A stretch of DNA of 64,000 bases from Malikia granosa. GTDB taxonomy: Bacteria; Pseudomonadota; Gammaproteobacteria; Burkholderiales; Burkholderiaceae_C. Below, piece after piece: positions 62,079 through 64,000 of this stretch. Location: the NCBI RefSeq assembly GCF_002980595.1, contig NZ_PVLQ01000027.1:1-64000 (forward strand), read 5' to 3'. The notes beneath the pieces were generated by a model. It did not search any database and was not told the DNA's origin. It saw nothing but the letters and a program-made list of their open reading frames with translations. A program made the translations under genes and the position numbers. Each line of letters starts with the position of its first letter. Position 1 is the first letter of the stretch.

Positions 62079-63151
62079 TCGATGCTCTGTACAACGGCGG
62101 CCTGAACCTGGTTCCCGCCCAATGGTGGGCCACCATGGCCTGGCCGGTCCTGTGGATCCTGCTCAAGATCGTCGCGGTGCTGGCACCGCTGATGGGCGCC
62201 GTCGCCTACATGACGCTGTGGGAGCGCAAGCTGCTGGGCTTCATGCAGGTCCGCCTCGGTCCCAACCGCGTCGGCCCCAAGGGCCTGCTGCAGCCGATCG
62301 CCGACGCGGTCAAGCTGCTGTCCAAGGAACTGATCAACCCGACGGCGGCTGCCAAGGGCCTGTTCCGCCTCGGTCCGGTCATGGCCATCATGCCGGCGCT
62401 GGCCGCTTGGGTGGTGGTGCCGTTCGGCCCCGAAGCCGTGCTGGCCAATGTCAACGCCGGCCTGCTGGTCATCCTCGCGATCACCTCGATCGAAGTCTAC
62501 GGCGTGATCATCGCCGGCTGGGCCTCGAACTCCAAGTACGCCTTCCTCGGCGCGCTGCGCGCCTCGGCGCAGATGGTGAGCTACGAGATCGCGATCGGCT
62601 TCTGCTTCCTGATCGTCGTCATGACCGCCGGCAGCCTGAACCTGGCCGAGATCGTCGCCTCGCAGGCACGCGGCTTCGCGGCCGACAACGGCCTGAGCTT
62701 CCTGTCCTGGAACTGGCTGCCGCTGCTGCCGGTGTTCTTCGTCTACCTGATCTCGGGCGTGGCCGAAACCAACCGCCATCCCTTCGACGTGGTCGAGGGC
62801 GAAGCCGAGATCGTCGCCGGTCACATGGTCGAGTACTCGGGCATGGGCTTCGCGATCTTCTTCCTGGCCGAATACGCCAGCATGTGGCTGATCTCGATGC
62901 TGGCCGTGCTGATGTTCCTGGGTGGCTGGCTGTCGCCTTTCGCCTTCCTCGACTTCATCCCGGGCTGGATCTGGCTGGGCCTCAAGTCCTTCCTGATCAT
63001 GTCGGCCTTCATCTGGATCCGCGCCACCTTCCCGCGCTACCGCTATGACCAGATCATGCGTCTGGGCTGGAAGATCTTCATTCCCGTGACCCTGGTCTGG
63101 TTGCTGCTGGTCGGCTTCCTGATGCAGTCTTCCTGGAATATCTGGAAGTAA
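62075..63151 (+). CDS. nuoH: NADH-quinone oxidoreductase subunit H
   Basis: A 358-residue membrane subunit with about eight helices at the junction with the peripheral arm. It has [20 protein letters not shown] near 49 and [20 protein letters not shown] near 227, both lining the quinone cavity. Confidence 0.97.
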   Translation: MIDALYNGGLNLVPAQWWATMAWPVLWILLKIVAVLAPLMGAVAYMTLWERKLLGFMQVRLGPNRVGPKGLLQPIADAVKLLSKELINPTAAAKGLFRLGPVMAIMPALAAWVVVPFGPEAVLANVNAGLLVILAITSIEVYGVIIAGWASNSKYAFLGALRASAQMVSYEIAIGFCFLIVVMTAGSLNLAEIVASQARGFAADNGLSFLSWNWLPLLPVFFVYLISGVAETNRHPFDVVEGEAEIVAGHMVEYSGMGFAIFFLAEYASMWLISMLAVLMFLGGWLSPFAFLDFIPGWIWLGLKSFLIMSAFIWIRATFPRYRYDQIMRLGWKIFIPVTLVWLLLVGFLMQSSWNIWK

Positions 63152-63166
63152 TTGGGGCCAAACAAG

Positions 63167-63691
63167 ATGTCTGCTAACACGACGACCACCGCCGTTGCGC
63201 CCTTCTCGCTGAAGGACTTTTTCAAGAGCTTCATGCTGGTGGAGCTCTTCAAGGGCATGGCCCTGACCGGCCGCTACACCTTCCGCCGCAAGGTCACGGT
63301 GCAGTTCCCCGAAGAGAAGACCCCGCTGTCGCCGCGCTTCCGCGGCCTGCATGCGCAGCGCCGCTACGAGAACGGCGAGGAGCGCTGCATCGCCTGCAAG
63401 CTGTGCGAGGCGATCTGCCCGGCCATGGCCATCACCATCGAGGCCGGCCCGCGCCAGGATGACGGCTCGCGCCGCACCACCCGCTACGACATCGACCTGA
63501 CCAAGTGCATCTTTTGCGGTTTCTGCGAAGAGGCCTGCCCGGTCGACGCCATCGTCGAGACCCAGATCCTGGAGTACCACGGCGAGAAGCGCGGTGACCT
63601 GTACTTCACCAAGGACATGCTGCTGGCGGTCGGTGACAAGTTCGAACCCGAGATCGCCGCAGCCAAGGCCGCGGACGCCAAGTACCGCTGA
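63167..63691 (+). CDS. nuoI: NADH-quinone oxidoreductase subunit I
   Basis: A 174-residue subunit carrying clusters N6a and N6b. Two 4Fe-4S ferredoxin motifs are seen: [12 protein letters not shown] near 72 and [12 protein letters not shown] near 108. The ATG at 63167 is chosen over a TTG five codons upstream, which sits directly after nuoH. Confidence 0.97.
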   Translation: MSANTTTTAVAPFSLKDFFKSFMLVELFKGMALTGRYTFRRKVTVQFPEEKTPLSPRFRGLHAQRRYENGEERCIACKLCEAICPAMAITIEAGPRQDDGSRRTTRYDIDLTKCIFCGFCEEACPVDAIVETQILEYHGEKRGDLYFTKDMLLAVGDKFEPEIAAAKAADAKYR

Positions 63692-63705
63692 GGCTAAGGA
63701 TCACC

Positions 63706-64000
63706 ATGGAATTCCAGACCGGATTTTTCTACCTGTTCTCGGCGGTGCTGCTGTTCGCAGCCTTCCGGACCGTCACCGCGCGCAGCCCCGTGCATGCGGT
63801 GCTCTACCTGATGCTGGCCTTCTCGCAGGCCGCCGCCATCTGGCTGCTGCTCAAGGCCGAGTTCCTCGGCATCACCTTGGTGCTGGTCTACCTGGGCGCC
63901 GTCATGGTGCTGTTCCTGTTCGTCGTGATGATGCTCGACATCAACGTCGAGGAGTTGCGCCAGGGCTTCTGGAAGAACTTCCCGCTCGCCGCGATCATGG
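63706..64000 (+). CDS. nuoJ: NADH-quinone oxidoreductase subunit J (partial, cut by window edge)
   Basis: The first 98 codons of nuoJ. The product starts MEFQTGFFYLFSAVLLFAAF and continues with membrane helices and the conserved YLGAVMVLFLFVVMMLDINV. AAGGA precedes the ATG. The 3' end lies beyond base 64000. Confidence 0.95.
   Translation, partial: MEFQTGFFYLFSAVLLFAAFRTVTARSPVHAVLYLMLAFSQAAAIWLLLKAEFLGITLVLVYLGAVMVLFLFVVMMLDINVEELRQGFWKNFPLAAIM

Overview
The window is GC-rich chromosomal DNA from a betaproteobacterium, most likely of the order Burkholderiales. The evidence is gene order: rpsO-pnp-qor-tpiA-secG-tRNA-Leu-nuoA onward, suhB diverging from trmJ-cysE, and darP-mog diverging from pmbA are all arrangements typical of that order. 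Coding density is high. No insertion sequence, integrase, CRISPR array or rRNA gene was seen.

Layout. 1-13.9 kb: part of a type VI secretion locus in two converging arms, tssF-tssG-vgrG-DUF4123 (+) and tssK-tssL(OmpA)-tssM-helical protein-Ser/Thr kinase (-). The rest of the apparatus (sheath, Hcp, ClpV, TssA/E/J) must lie to the left or elsewhere. 14-26 kb: housekeeping genes, namely a BI-1/YccA membrane protein, suhB, trmJ, cysE, mog, darP, pmbA, murI, yqeY, rpsU, a two-domain polyphosphate:AMP phosphotransferase, a YhiN-type flavoprotein, an acyl-CoA thioesterase and a small conserved protein. 26-34 kb: assimilatory nitrate/nitrite reduction (nirB-nirD-nasA, then ybiB-cobA behind a terminator). 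34-36 kb: a nitronate monooxygenase-like gene and a small ModA-like binding protein. 36-42.7 kb: an RND efflux operon (adaptor, pump, outer membrane factor) with a divergent TetR regulator and an AcrR-like operator. 42.8-47.6 kb: a nitrate ABC transporter (nrtA-nrtB-nrtD) preceded by a two-gene sensor/antiterminator pair. 47.7-64 kb: tsaD, an amino-acid-type binding protein, rpsO, pnp, a quinone oxidoreductase, tpiA, secG, tRNA-Leu(GAG), and the complex I operon nuoA to nuoJ, which runs off the right edge.

The most interesting system is nitrate control. Both nirB and nrtA have, in order, a sigma-54 type -24/-12 promoter, two short hairpins whose six-base loops start with A and carry G at position 4 (the ANTAR-binding signature), an intrinsic terminator, and then the gene. 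The gene pair just upstream of nrtA encodes a NIT-domain nitrate sensor and, overlapping it by 4 bp, a receiver-ANTAR protein like NasT. NIT and ANTAR are fused in Klebsiella NasR, and NasT usually pairs with the unrelated sensor NasS. Here a NIT sensor stands in the NasS position. The parts form a coherent circuit: nitrogen limitation opens transcription through sigma-54, nitrate releases the antiterminator, and uptake, two-step reduction and siroheme supply (cobA) follow.

Start codons were chosen by ribosome-binding sites, family N-termini and overlap with neighbours; several differ from the longest possible reading frame. All functions are inferred from sequence reading alone.
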